From the NCBI GenBank assembly GCA_937983105.1, contig CALKAM010000027.1:1-38258 (forward strand): a DNA stretch of 38,258 nt. Reading direction: 5' to 3'. The first letter of the stretch is position 1. Each line of letters begins with the position of its first letter. Shown here piece after piece: positions 17,032 through 24,993 of this stretch. The position numbers and the translations under genes are program-made. Origin of the DNA: Planifilum sp021793745. GTDB taxonomy: Bacteria; Bacillota; Bacilli; Thermoactinomycetales; DSM-44946. The notes beneath the pieces were generated by a model. It was not told where the DNA came from, made no database searches, and saw only the letters and a list, made by a program, of their open reading frames with translations.

Positions 17032-18306
17032 TTGTCCACTATACGTGAAGAAGCGCTGAAACTGCACCGTGAACACCAAGGAAAACTGACAGTTCAGGCC
17101 AAAGTGCCGGTAGACTCCGCCCGCGATCTCAGCTTGGCCTATTCGCCGGGCGTGGCGGAGCCGTGCAAGGAGATTCATACCGATCAGAGGACCGTATACG
17201 ATTACACGATGAAAGGAAATTTGGTTGCGGTTGTTTCGGATGGAACGGCCGTGCTGGGTTTGGGAAATATCGGCCCCCATGCCGCCATGCCGGTGATGGA
17301 GGGGAAAGCGGTCCTGTTTAAGGCCTTTGCCGGGGTGGATGCCTTTCCCCTCTGCATCGATACGACGGAAATCGACAAAATTGTGGAGACGGTGAAGCTC
17401 CTTTCACCCAGCTTCGGGGGCATCAATCTGGAGGACATCGCGGCACCGAAGTGCTTCATCATCGAGGAACGTTTGAAGAAGGAAGTGGATATCCCCGTTT
17501 TCCACGATGACCAGCATGGAACCGCCATCGTCACGCTGGCCGGCTTGATCAACGCCCTGAAGGTCGTGGACAAGAAAATGGAGGATATTCGCGTGGTGGC
17601 CAACGGCGCGGGAGCCGCAGGGGTCGCCATCATTAAATTACTGCTTTCCGTGGGCGTGCAGGATGTGATCATGTGCGACAGCAGAGGGACCATCTATGAA
17701 GGGCGCCCCTACGGGATGAATCCGATCAAGGAATCGATCGCACGCGTGACCAATCGGGAGCGGATCCAGGGAACCTTGGCGGAAGCTATTCGGGGAGCGG
17801 ATGTGTTTGTCGGGGTTTCCGTAGAGGGGGCGGTGACGAAGGAGATGGTCGCCTCCATGAACCGGGATCCCGTCATCTTTGCCATGGCGAATCCGATTCC
17901 GGAAATTTTGCCGGAAGACGCTTATGCCGCCGGCGCCAAAGTGGTCGGCACGGGGCGGTCGGATTTTCCCAACCAGGTGAACAATGTCCTGGCGTTTCCG
18001 GGGATTTTCCGCGGAGCCCTCGATGTGCGCGCCCGGGGAATCAATGAGGAAATGAAGATCGCGGCGGCGCGTGCCATCGCTGATCTGATCGACGAGGATG
18101 AATTGAGGCCGGATTATGTGATTCCCGCTCCCTTCGATCCGCGGGTGGCCCCCAGCGTCGCCGCTGCGGTGGCCAAGGCGGCGATGGATACGGGAATGGC
18201 CCGTATCCAGGTGGATACCGAGAAAGTCTATGAGCGGACGCTGCGGATGAACGAGCGAATTCCCGCGGAGGAAGTGGAGCGTCTGTTGAACCGGCCTGCG
18301 ACCTGA
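17032..18306 (+). CDS. ytsJ: NAD(P)-dependent malic enzyme (decarboxylating)
   Basis: A cytosolic enzyme of 424 residues that oxidises malate to pyruvate and CO2 with reduction of NAD(P), linking the TCA cycle to pyruvate. Visible features are the N-terminal LAYSPGVAEPCK with the catalytic Tyr, YDYTMKGNLVAVVSDGTAVLG, the metal-binding HDDQHGTAIV and the dinucleotide fold VVANGAGAAGVAI. It is the short bacterial type without a phosphotransacetylase tail. The start is TTG 17032, nine bases after the GGGG core of AAAGGGGTGA; it gives (M)STIREEALKLH, which matches the family N-terminus. GTG 17026 is in frame but too close to that site. In B. subtilis the orthologous gene also lies near accDA-pfkA-pyk, though here no dnaE separates them. 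Confidence 0.92.
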   Translation: MSTIREEALKLHREHQGKLTVQAKVPVDSARDLSLAYSPGVAEPCKEIHTDQRTVYDYTMKGNLVAVVSDGTAVLGLGNIGPHAAMPVMEGKAVLFKAFAGVDAFPLCIDTTEIDKIVETVKLLSPSFGGINLEDIAAPKCFIIEERLKKEVDIPVFHDDQHGTAIVTLAGLINALKVVDKKMEDIRVVANGAGAAGVAIIKLLLSVGVQDVIMCDSRGTIYEGRPYGMNPIKESIARVTNRERIQGTLAEAIRGADVFVGVSVEGAVTKEMVASMNRDPVIFAMANPIPEILPEDAYAAGAKVVGTGRSDFPNQVNNVLAFPGIFRGALDVRARGINEEMKIAAARAIADLIDEDELRPDYVIPAPFDPRVAPSVAAAVAKAAMDTGMARIQVDTEKVYERTLRMNERIPAEEVERLLNRPAT

Positions 18307-18368
18307 AGCGCCGGAGATCACGTTCACGGAAAGGTTTAAGAATCGGAGCCGTCCTGCTATGGTTAACG

Positions 18369-18398
18369 TTGCAGTCGATTTTGCAAATATGCTATCAT
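18369..18398 (+). promoter_or_regulatory. Candidate promoter for the 61-residue gene and accDA
   Basis: TTGCAG (18369-18374) and an extended -10, TG-C-TATCAT (TATCAT at 18393-18398), are separated by 18 bases. It is about 45 bp before the small gene and 275 bp before accD. Confidence 0.55.
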
Positions 18399-18442
18399 TT
18401 GTCCGATGGTTGGTTGAGGCTGTCCGAATCTGAGGGGGAACC

Positions 18443-18628
18443 ATGATGTGGACCGTGATCTACATTGCGCCCGATTCGAAAACTGCGGAGCGGATCAAGG
18501 AAGGTTTGACCCATGAAGGCTTTTTGGTTCAGATCCGCCCGATGAACCTTTCCAAGGGTCAATACGAGATCCTCGTTCCGAAGGTGGAGCTGAAGGAAGT
18601 GCAGGAGGTTCTACCTTCCATCCTCTGA
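18443..18628 (+). CDS. Small conserved-looking protein upstream of accD
   Basis: A 61-residue protein with no signal peptide or membrane segment. Its sequence MWTVIYIAPDSKTAERIKEG suggests a compact alpha/beta ferredoxin-like fold of the DUF2007/ACT-like kind, in which a strand-helix-strand unit repeats (FLVQIRPMN; YEILVPKVEL). GAGGGGGAACC stands before the two adjacent ATG codons, and codon use looks like the neighbours'. It lies 46 bp before accD and probably shares its transcript, so a small regulatory role in fatty-acid synthesis can be imagined but is not shown. I do not recognise a characterised homologue. Confidence 0.7.
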   Translation: MMWTVIYIAPDSKTAERIKEGLTHEGFLVQIRPMNLSKGQYEILVPKVELKEVQEVLPSIL

Positions 18629-18673
18629 TATACCGAACGTGTGAGTTTTTTTACAGCGGATGAGGTGTTATCG

Positions 18674-19555
18674 TTGTTAAAGGATATATTTAGGAAGCAA
18701 CGCCGATACGCAACCATTCCTTCGCCGGATGCCAAGCGGGAGATCCCGGAAGGCATCATGCAGAAATGCCCCCGCTGCGGGACCATCAGCTACGCCAAGG
18801 AGCTGGAAAAAAACCTGAAGGTCTGCAAATCCTGCGGTTACCACTTCTCGCTGAGTGCCCCGGAACGGATCGCCGTCACGGTGGATGAGGGGCGTTTTTT
18901 TGAGTACGATGCCGACCTGAGATCCCTGGATCCGTTGGAGTTTCCGGATTACAAAAGCAAAATCCAGAAGGATATGGAAAAGACGAATTTGAAGGAAGCG
19001 GTGGTGACGGGGGAAGGGACCCTCGGCGGTTATCCGGCGGTCATCGGCGTCATGGATTCCCGTTTCCGCATGGGGAGCATGGGCTCGGTCGTCGGGGAAA
19101 AAATCGCCCGGGCGGTGGAACAGGCGGTGACGAAGCGCTATCCGCTCATCCTGTTCTCCGCCTCCGGCGGGGCCCGAATGCAGGAGGGAGTCCTCTCCCT
19201 GATGCAGATGGCCAAGACCAGTGCCGCCCTGGAACGGCTGCATCGGGAGCGGGTGCTGTTCGTTTCGGTGTTGACCAACCCCACCACCGGCGGGGTTTCG
19301 GCCAGCTTCTCCTCCCTGGGGGATATCAACATCGCCGAACCCGGCGCGCTGATCGGCTTTGCCGGTCGACGGGTGATCGAGCAAACCGTGCGTCAGAAGT
19401 TGCCGGATGACTTTCAGACGGCGGAGTTTCTCCTGAAGCACGGACAGTTGGATATGGTCGTCCCTCGGACGGAATTGCGTCAGACGTTGATCAAGATCCT
19501 GGAGTTGCACTCGAATGGGGGAAATGTCGATGGCAAACGGCCATCTGCCCTTTGA
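18674..19555 (+). CDS. accD: Acetyl-CoA carboxylase carboxyltransferase subunit beta
   Basis: The beta subunit of the carboxyltransferase half of acetyl-CoA carboxylase, which with AccA transfers CO2 from biotin to acetyl-CoA to make malonyl-CoA for fatty-acid synthesis. The four-Cys zinc ribbon is seen at the N-terminus (KCPRCGTISYAKELEKN and VCKSCGYHF). The crotonase-type core includes SGGARMQEGVLSLMQMAK and TNPTTGGVSASFSSLGD. The protein has 293 residues from TTG 18674, which follows GAGGTG by about seven bases and yields (M)LKDIFRKQRRYATIP, the usual AccD start; a GTG at 18641 would add 11 atypical residues. The end overlaps accA by 26 bases, consistent with equimolar translation. Confidence 0.95.
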   Translation: MLKDIFRKQRRYATIPSPDAKREIPEGIMQKCPRCGTISYAKELEKNLKVCKSCGYHFSLSAPERIAVTVDEGRFFEYDADLRSLDPLEFPDYKSKIQKDMEKTNLKEAVVTGEGTLGGYPAVIGVMDSRFRMGSMGSVVGEKIARAVEQAVTKRYPLILFSASGGARMQEGVLSLMQMAKTSAALERLHRERVLFVSVLTNPTTGGVSASFSSLGDINIAEPGALIGFAGRRVIEQTVRQKLPDDFQTAEFLLKHGQLDMVVPRTELRQTLIKILELHSNGGNVDGKRPSAL

Positions 19556-20492
19556 AAAACCGATCGTCGAATTGCGGCAAAAGATTGTCGAACTGAAGAA
19601 GTTTACCAAGGAAAAGCAGATCGATCTGTCTGAGGAGATCGCCACGCTGGAAGCCAAGGCGGAGCGGTTGGAAAAGGAAATCTACGGCAATTTGACCCCG
19701 TGGCAGCGGGTGCAGATCGCCCGCCACGCCTCCCGGCCCACCACGTTGGATTATATTCAGCACATCTTTACCGATTTTATGGAGCTGCACGGGGACCGGC
19801 TGTACGGGGATGATCCCGCCATTGTCGGCGGTATTGCCAAATTGGACGGGATGCCGGTTACGGTCATCGGTCACGAGCGGGGAAAGGATACCAAGGATAA
19901 AATCGCCCGCAACTTCGGAATGCCCCATCCGGAAGGGTATCGGAAGGCGCTTCGCCTGATGCAGCAGGCAAACAAGTTTGATCGTCCCATCATCTGTTTC
20001 ATCGATACCCAGGGGGCCCATCCGGGGATTGAAGCGGAACAGCGGGGGCAAAGTGAGGCGATCGCCCGGAACTTGCGGGAGATGGCCGGTTTCACCGTGC
20101 CCATCGTCTGTGTGGTGACCGGTGAAGGGGGAAGCGGCGGTGCCTTGGCCATCGGGGTCGGGAATCGCCTGCTCATGTTGGAACACGCCTATTACTCGGT
20201 GATTACTCCGGAGGGCGCTGCGGCCATTTTGTGGCGGGATGCATCCGAAGCCCAGCAGGCTGCGGAGGCTTTGCGCATCACTGCCCAGGATCTGTTGAAG
20301 TTGGGCGTGGTGGATCGCGTCATCCCCGAGCCGAAGGGTGGAGCCCATCGGGATCCCGAGACACAGGCGGCTTGGATCAAAGAAGCCCTTCTCGAAACCC
20401 TGAATCCCCTGATGGAAATGGATGGACCGTCGCTGGTCAAGGACCGGCATCAGAAATATGCACGGATCGGTGTGTTTGCCGGCGGCGATTGA
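19530..20492 (+). CDS. accA: Acetyl-CoA carboxylase carboxyltransferase subunit alpha
   Basis: The alpha subunit of 320 residues that joins AccD in the alpha2-beta2 carboxyltransferase. It opens with FEKPIVELRQKIVELKKF, a coiled helix typical of AccA, then PWQRVQIARHASRPTTLDYI. Later come the oxyanion-forming glycine stretches FIDTQGAHPGIEAEQRGQ and VTGEGGSGGALAIGVG, and MLEHAYYSVITPEGAAAILW. ATG 19530 is chosen because the GGGGGA ribosome site lies eight bases before it; ATG 19515 and 19524 are in frame but overlap or abut that site. It overlaps accD by 26 bases. Confidence 0.95.
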   Translation: MANGHLPFEKPIVELRQKIVELKKFTKEKQIDLSEEIATLEAKAERLEKEIYGNLTPWQRVQIARHASRPTTLDYIQHIFTDFMELHGDRLYGDDPAIVGGIAKLDGMPVTVIGHERGKDTKDKIARNFGMPHPEGYRKALRLMQQANKFDRPIICFIDTQGAHPGIEAEQRGQSEAIARNLREMAGFTVPIVCVVTGEGGSGGALAIGVGNRLLMLEHAYYSVITPEGAAAILWRDASEAQQAAEALRITAQDLLKLGVVDRVIPEPKGGAHRDPETQAAWIKEALLETLNPLMEMDGPSLVKDRHQKYARIGVFAGGD

Positions 20493-20541
20493 GGAACCCT
20501 TGCCTTTATGCGCTGACAAAACCGATCGTCAGCGTTTCTAT

Positions 20542-20569
20542 TTTTGTCCCACTTGGACAAAATTTGTCC
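20542..20569 (+). promoter_or_regulatory. Operator-like inverted repeat plus a third half-site before pfkA
   Basis: TTTTGTCC, five bases, GGACAAAA form an 8-bp-arm inverted repeat (20542-20562), and a third TTGTCC follows at 20564-20569. Weak promoter elements overlap it: TTGTCC (20564) with TAATAT (20586-20591), 16 bases apart, or TTGGAC with TATAGG. The position, 46 bp before the pfkA start, suggests a repressor site. I do not recognise the regulator. Confidence 0.5.
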
Positions 20570-20614
20570 CTGTGGTATAGGGAAATAATATGAGTGGAAG
20601 GAAGAGGTGGAAAG

Positions 20615-21574
20615 GTGAAACGAATTGCAGTGTTGACCAGTGGAGGAGACGCACCGGGGATGAATGCGGCCATCCGCGCCGTCGTCCGCAAAGGGGTTTA
20701 CCACGGGCTGGAGGTTCTCGGCGTGTATCGGGGCTACCACGGCTTGATCCACGGGAATCTGGAGCCCCTTTCCCTGGGTTCGGTCGGCGATATCATCCAC
20801 CGGGGAGGAACGATGTTGTACACCGCCCGGTCCGATGAGTTCAAGACGCAGGAGGGACAGGAACGGGCGGTCAAGACGTTGAAGGAACGCGGAGTGGAGG
20901 GACTGGTCGTCATCGGAGGAGACGGCAGTTTTCGCGGCGCGATGCAACTGACGAAACGGGGCATTCCCGCCATCGGGGTTCCCGGAACCATCGACAATGA
21001 CATTCCGGGGACGGACTTTACCATCGGTTTCGATACGGCCATCAATACGGTGATTCAGGCGATTGACAAAATCCGGGACACCGCCACCTCCCACGAGCGG
21101 ACCTATGTCGTGGAAGTGATGGGAAGGGATGCCGGCGACATCGCCCTGTGGGCCGGTTTGGCCGATGGGGCCGAATCGATCCTGATTCCCGAAGCCCCTT
21201 ACGATCTGGATGAAGTGGTGGAACGGCTCCGCCGCGGGAACAAACGGGGCAAAAAGCACAGCATCATTCTCGTGGCCGAGGGTGTGGCGAGCGGCGTGGA
21301 GGTCGGGGAGGAAATCCGGCGCCGTACGGGATGGGAAACCCGTGTGACGGTGTTGGGACATATCCAGCGGGGGGGTTCCCCCACGGCCTTTGACCGGGTT
21401 CTCGCCAGCCGCATGGGAGCCGCCGCCGTTGATTTGCTCCTGGAGGGGGAAGGGGATCAGATGGTGACGATCCAGAAGAATGAAATCCTCGGCATCCCCT
21501 TCGAGGAAGCATTTAAACAGAAGCATCGCCCCGACCTGTCGATGTACCAGTTGGCTGGCATTTTGGCGATCTAA
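20615..21574 (+). CDS. pfkA: ATP-dependent 6-phosphofructokinase
   Basis: Phosphorylates fructose 6-phosphate to fructose 1,6-bisphosphate, the committed step of glycolysis. The 319-residue length equals the classical Bacillus enzyme. Motifs are RIAVLTSGGDAPGMNAAIR at the N-terminus, the ATP loop VVIGGDGSFRGA, the catalytic VPGTIDNDIPGTDFT and the substrate-binding EVMGRDAGDIA and LGHIQRGGSPTAFDR. The start is GTG 20615, seven bases after GAGG of GAGGTGG; a longer frame to 20594 adds seven non-family residues. It is followed after 116 bp by pyk without an evident terminator, so the two glycolytic genes probably form one operon as in Bacillus. Confidence 0.96.
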   Translation: MKRIAVLTSGGDAPGMNAAIRAVVRKGVYHGLEVLGVYRGYHGLIHGNLEPLSLGSVGDIIHRGGTMLYTARSDEFKTQEGQERAVKTLKERGVEGLVVIGGDGSFRGAMQLTKRGIPAIGVPGTIDNDIPGTDFTIGFDTAINTVIQAIDKIRDTATSHERTYVVEVMGRDAGDIALWAGLADGAESILIPEAPYDLDEVVERLRRGNKRGKKHSIILVAEGVASGVEVGEEIRRRTGWETRVTVLGHIQRGGSPTAFDRVLASRMGAAAVDLLLEGEGDQMVTIQKNEILGIPFEEAFKQKHRPDLSMYQLAGILAI

Positions 21575-21690
21575 AGGTCCGTGAAAGCAGGCATCGCTGA
21601 AGGGAGGCTGCGGAGTGGCGGAGAGGCAGGGTGCGTCCCTCCGGCCACATCCGACCGGGATCTTTCACCAAGCTTCTAGGGGGGCAGGAT

Positions 21691-23442
21691 ATGCGCAAGA
21701 CAAAAATCGTCTGCACCATCGGGCCGGCAAGCGAAGAATTGTCCGTATTGAAGCGGTTGATGGAGGCGGGAATGAATGTCGCTCGCCTCAACTTTTCCCA
21801 CGGTTCCCATGAAGAGCATGCGCGGAGGATCGAGCGGATCCGGCAGGCAGCGAAGGAGACGGGCAGGACGATAGCCCTTCTGTTGGACACCAAGGGCCCG
21901 GAGATTCGCACCGGCGATCTCCGGGAGGGCATCGCGGAGCTGCAGGAGGGAGAGACCTTCACCCTCACCACGGAGCCGGTGTTGGGGGATGCGTCCCGGG
22001 TTTCCGTCTCCTATGCGGGACTGGCGGAGGATGTGGAACCGGGGGCGACCATCCTGATCGATGACGGATTGATCAAATTGACGGTCATCGAAGTGCGGGG
22101 GCCGGAGATCATCTGCCGGGTTGTCAACTCCGGCGTCTTGAAAAACCGGAAAGGGGTCAACGTGCCCGGAGTTCGGATCCAGCTGCCCGGCATCACCTCC
22201 AAGGATGCAGAGGACATCCTCTTCGGTCTGGAGCAGGGCATCGATTTCATCGCCGCTTCCTTCGTGCGCAAGAAGGAGGATGTGCTGGAAATCCGCAAGC
22301 TGCTGGAGGAGCAGGGGGCGGATATTCCGATCATTGCCAAGATCGAAAACCAGGAGGGCTTGGACAATCTGGATTCCATCCTGGAGGTGGCCGACGGGCT
22401 GATGGTGGCCCGCGGGGATCTGGGGGTTGAAATTCCGGCGGAGGAGGTCCCCCTCGTGCAGAAGCGGATGATCCGCCAGTGCAACCTGCTCGGAAAACCG
22501 GTGATCACCGCAACGCAGATGCTGGATTCCATGCAGCGCAATCCCCGCCCGACCCGAGCGGAAGCCAGTGACGTGGCCAATGCGATCCTGGACGGCACCG
22601 ATGCCATCATGCTATCCGGGGAAACGGCGGCCGGGAAATACCCGGTGGAGGCGGTGGAGACGATGGCCCGCATCGCTTCCCGGACGGAGTCGGCCCTTCG
22701 ATACCGGGATCTGTTGCGGCAACGGAGCCGGGAATTGGAGGCGAGCATCACCGATTCCATCAGCCAGGCGGTAGTGCATACGGCGGAGGCGCTGAATTGC
22801 GCGGCGATCATCACCTCCACCGAGTCGGGCCATACCGCCCGGATGGTGTCCAAGTATCGTCCCCGGGCACCCATCGTGGCTGTCACGCCCCACGAGCGGG
22901 TGATGCGGAAACTGGCCCTGGTCTGGGGCGTTCACCCGGTGAAGGGGAGGGCGGTAAGCAGTACCGATGAAATGCTGCAGTCGGCCATCGACTCGGCCCT
23001 CGCCTCCAAAACCGTCCGCCACGGGGATTTGGTGGTGATCACCGCGGGCGTTCCCGTGGGGCAGCCCGGCACCACCAACCTGATCAAGGTCCACGTGATC
23101 AGCGACGTCCTGGCCAAGGGTCAGGGGGTAGGGCGTCAGGTGGTGACGGGCAGAGCCGTCGTCGGTGTCAACGCCGAGGAGATCCGACGGAAAATGACGG
23201 ACGGCGCGATTCTGGTCACCCTGTCCACGGACCGGGACATGATCGATGTGTTTAAGCGGGCCAAGGCGGTGGTGACGGAAGAGGGGGGCCTCACTTCCCA
23301 CGGCGCGGTGGTCGGGATCAGCCTGGGCATTCCCGTGATCGTCGGCGTGGAAGGAGCCCTTCAAATCCTGAAGGATGGCATGGAGATCACGGTCGACTCG
23401 GAACGGGGATACATCTATTCCGGACGGGCCAATGTATTATAG
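21691..23442 (+). CDS. pyk: Pyruvate kinase with extra C-terminal PEP-utilizer domain
   Basis: Converts phosphoenolpyruvate and ADP to pyruvate and ATP. The TIM-barrel core shows MNVARLNFSHGSHEEH, the active-site AKIENQEGLDN and MVARGDLGVEIP, and TRAEASDVANAILDGTDAIM. After the regulatory domain, the last 110 residues or so form the mobile PEP-utilizer-like domain (GRAVVGVNAEEI; TEEGGLTSHGAVVG), the extra C-terminal sequence known from Geobacillus and Bacillus pyruvate kinases. The THSTS-type catalytic motif of phosphotransferases is replaced here by LTSHGA, as in those enzymes. Length 583 residues. ATG 21691 follows AGGGGGG; an open frame from 21631 adds 20 unlikely residues. A terminator follows 56 bp after the stop. 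Confidence 0.95.
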   Translation: MRKTKIVCTIGPASEELSVLKRLMEAGMNVARLNFSHGSHEEHARRIERIRQAAKETGRTIALLLDTKGPEIRTGDLREGIAELQEGETFTLTTEPVLGDASRVSVSYAGLAEDVEPGATILIDDGLIKLTVIEVRGPEIICRVVNSGVLKNRKGVNVPGVRIQLPGITSKDAEDILFGLEQGIDFIAASFVRKKEDVLEIRKLLEEQGADIPIIAKIENQEGLDNLDSILEVADGLMVARGDLGVEIPAEEVPLVQKRMIRQCNLLGKPVITATQMLDSMQRNPRPTRAEASDVANAILDGTDAIMLSGETAAGKYPVEAVETMARIASRTESALRYRDLLRQRSRELEASITDSISQAVVHTAEALNCAAIITSTESGHTARMVSKYRPRAPIVAVTPHERVMRKLALVWGVHPVKGRAVSSTDEMLQSAIDSALASKTVRHGDLVVITAGVPVGQPGTTNLIKVHVISDVLAKGQGVGRQVVTGRAVVGVNAEEIRRKMTDGAILVTLSTDRDMIDVFKRAKAVVTEEGGLTSHGAVVGISLGIPVIVGVEGALQILKDGMEITVDSERGYIYSGRANVL

Positions 23443-23497
23443 GGGCGCGGAGCTTCCGGGAGCGATATCCACGGGTGAAGCGTGATATCACAGGGGG

Positions 23498-23541
23498 AGT
23501 GTGCCGCCGCATCCGGGTGCAAGCGGCACACTCTTCTTTTT
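23498..23541 (+). terminator. Terminator of the pfkA-pyk operon
   Basis: A perfect 10-bp stem AGTGTGCCGC/GCGGCACACT with a 15-base loop, followed by CTTCTTTTT. It lies 56 bp after the pyk stop. Confidence 0.88.
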
Positions 23542-23564
23542 GTCGATTTCCTCTGTCCATGGAA

Positions 23565-23589
23565 AAAGCGCCGGCATATCCGGCGCTTT
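23565..23589 (-). terminator. Minus-strand terminator of the Arg-rich peptide unit
   Basis: A perfect 10-bp stem AAAGCGCCGG/CCGGCGCTTT around a five-base loop. The T run (CTTTTT) is on the minus strand, about 60 bp beyond the stop of the 24-codon frame, so it ends a leftward transcript and at the same time faces the pyk terminator. Confidence 0.75.
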
Positions 23590-23649
23590 GACGGATGGGT
23601 ACGGAAGGGTAATACCGCTATCGATAAACCGCGTTGTTACAGACGGCGG

Positions 23650-23724
23650 TCAGATGGTTCGCAATCGGGGATAAATCCACCAGCGGAGCCTTCTACGCCT
23701 TTTTTTCCTTCGCCGCAGTTTCAT
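23650..23724 (-). CDS. 24-residue, extremely Arg-rich peptide (candidate small gene)
   Basis: An open frame of 24 codons with a good ribosome site (AAAGGAG, 23735-23741) ten bases before its ATG. The peptide has ten Arg and three Lys in the first 22 residues (MKLRRRKKRRRRLRWW at the start), then a WWIY patch, Pro and LRTI at the end. A net charge near +13 with paired Trp looks like a nucleic-acid- or membrane-binding peptide, or a leader peptide whose Arg/Lys codons are read during attenuation. It has its own minus-strand terminator 60 bp downstream and a strongly folded leader upstream, and stands alone between two plus-strand genes. I do not recognise a family. The main doubt is whether so short a frame is translated; the leader pairing and site spacing argue that it is. 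Confidence 0.5.
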   Translation of the reverse strand: MKLRRRKKRRRRLRWWIYPRLRTI

Positions 23725-23935
23725 CTGGAACCAACTCCTTTCCCAAAACGTGGTATCAGCTAGAACCTTCCGCGTTTCAGGGGATACCAGATGAGTGACT
23801 CCCGCGGCTGCTACGGGAGTTTTCGGTTCATCCTGATCCGTTCGACGATCCCCGAAAGCCCCCTCTGACCGAGTCCCCCGCCGCGTCACCCGGGCGGTGG
23901 ATCAGCAACCCTTCCCGGCGTATGCTTTTGTTCTA
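23725..23935 (-). ncRNA. Folded leader RNA before the Arg-rich peptide, with alternative hairpins
   Basis: The leftward leader contains several inverted repeats. The segment at 23783-23794 can pair in two ways: its CCAGATGA part with TCATCTGG (23721-23728), which on the RNA covers the start codon, or its GATACCA part with TGGTATC (23751-23757), which leaves the start free. The two pairings share three bases, so they largely exclude each other. A further 7-bp hairpin (ACTCCCG/CGGGAGT, 23798-23820) lies upstream. This is the design of a translational switch. It does not fit any riboswitch consensus I know. The 5' end is uncertain; an AT-rich stretch at 23930-24010 could hold the promoter. Confidence 0.4.
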
Positions 23936-24047
23936 TATTTTACCTTGAAAGCGGAGGTTTTGCTATTCCCATTATGTGTGATGAACCGTTGTAATATGTA
24001 TATATTCGCTAAGAGGTACGGATTCCATAGGGCGATGCAGCGATGTT

Positions 24048-24056
24048 TGGTATAAT
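24048..24056 (+). promoter_or_regulatory. Extended -10 promoter before the thioesterase gene
   Basis: TG-G-TATAAT is a perfect extended -10 about 38 bp before the chosen start. No good -35 is seen. Confidence 0.55.
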
Positions 24057-24093
24057 AACCTTGATTCCACATTCAAACCCGGAGATGAAGTTC

Positions 24094-24558
24094 ATGGAAG
24101 ATCGGATCTTTGAAACATCGGTTCGTGTGCGCTACAAAGAGACGGATCAGATGGGCGTCGTGCATCACACCAACTACATCGTATGGTTTGAGGTGGGAAG
24201 GACGGATTTGCTTCGCCAGCTGGGGCTGTCGTACCGGGATCTGGAGCAGCGGGGTATCCTCCTTCCGGTGGTGGATCTCTCCTGCCGTTATACGGAGGCT
24301 GCACGCTATGACGACGATATCCGGATTTTGACACGAATCGCGGAGCTCAACCCGGGGAAAATCGTTTTTTCCTATGAGATTCGCAGAAAAACGGATCATG
24401 CCCGGTTGGCGCGGGGCACCACCACCCATCTGTGGGTGAACCGCGATATGAAGCGGGTGAATATCCGCCGGGCCCATCCGGAGCTGTATGAGATGCTGTC
24501 GGCGGTCCGGCAAGGGGAGGATGTGGGGACATGTTCCGGATCCTCCTCCTTCTCCTGA
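24094..24558 (+). CDS. YbgC/FadM-like acyl-CoA thioesterase (hotdog fold)
   Basis: A cytosolic 4-hydroxybenzoyl-CoA thioesterase-type enzyme of 154 residues that hydrolyses acyl-CoA. The signature RVRYKETDQMGVVHHTNYIVWFE contains the catalytic Asp (TDQMGVVHHTNY), and the rest follows the hotdog strands (VVDLSCRYTEAARYDDDI; GTTTHLWVN). Start 24094 lies nine bases after GGAG; ATG 24085 abuts the site, and the longer frame from 24043 would place the promoter inside the gene. The 3' end overlaps fxsA by 28 bases. The acyl substrate is not defined by sequence. Confidence 0.88.
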   Translation: MEDRIFETSVRVRYKETDQMGVVHHTNYIVWFEVGRTDLLRQLGLSYRDLEQRGILLPVVDLSCRYTEAARYDDDIRILTRIAELNPGKIVFSYEIRRKTDHARLARGTTTHLWVNRDMKRVNIRRAHPELYEMLSAVRQGEDVGTCSGSSSFS

Positions 24559-24929
24559 TCCTCGTCCCGCTCCTGGAAATATGGGGGCTGATTCAGGTGG
24601 GGCAGTGGATCGGTTCTCTGCCCACCGTGCTGGCGGTCATTGTCACCAGTATCATCGGTGCCGCCCTGGCCCGCCGACAGGGGTTGGAGGTTTACCGTCT
24701 GGCGGTACTGCAGCTCAATCGCGGTGAACTGCCCAGCGATACGCTGCTGGACGGCTTGTGCATTCTGTTGGGGGGACTCATGCTGTTGGCTCCGGGATTT
24801 TTTACGGATGCCTTCGGCTTTCTCCTGTTAGTTCCCTATACGCGGGGGATTGCGAAACTGTTTATCCACCGCTGGCTGAAGAAATGGACTCGGGAGGGGC
24901 GGGTCGTTTGGATTTCCCGCCGATGGTGA
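24531..24929 (+). CDS. fxsA: FxsA family membrane protein
   Basis: A 132-residue inner-membrane protein with an N-terminal double hydrophobic segment (MFRILLLLLILVPLLEIWGL and LPTVLAVIVTSIIGAALARR) and two further helices around LDGLCILLGGLMLLAPGFFTDAFGFLLL. The APGFFTDxxGFLLL motif is diagnostic of FxsA, named in E. coli for suppression of F-plasmid exclusion of phage T7. Its cellular role is poorly understood. The family lies near citrate synthase and ytvI genes in Bacillus, as here. It overlaps the thioesterase gene, so the two are likely translationally coupled. Confidence 0.9.
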   Translation: MFRILLLLLILVPLLEIWGLIQVGQWIGSLPTVLAVIVTSIIGAALARRQGLEVYRLAVLQLNRGELPSDTLLDGLCILLGGLMLLAPGFFTDAFGFLLLVPYTRGIAKLFIHRWLKKWTREGRVVWISRRW

Positions 24930-24993
24930 ACGCGGAGGGTTGGGGAGAAGTTTGCCACCTCCTCTCCGGTGCCCGGTTGCACACCCAACGGGC

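Noticed and set aside
23725..23935. c-di-AMP (ydaO) or other known riboswitch on the minus strand
   Set aside because: A GCGGGGGAC stretch recalls ydaO, but the later conserved segments do not line up, so I kept it as an unassigned leader.
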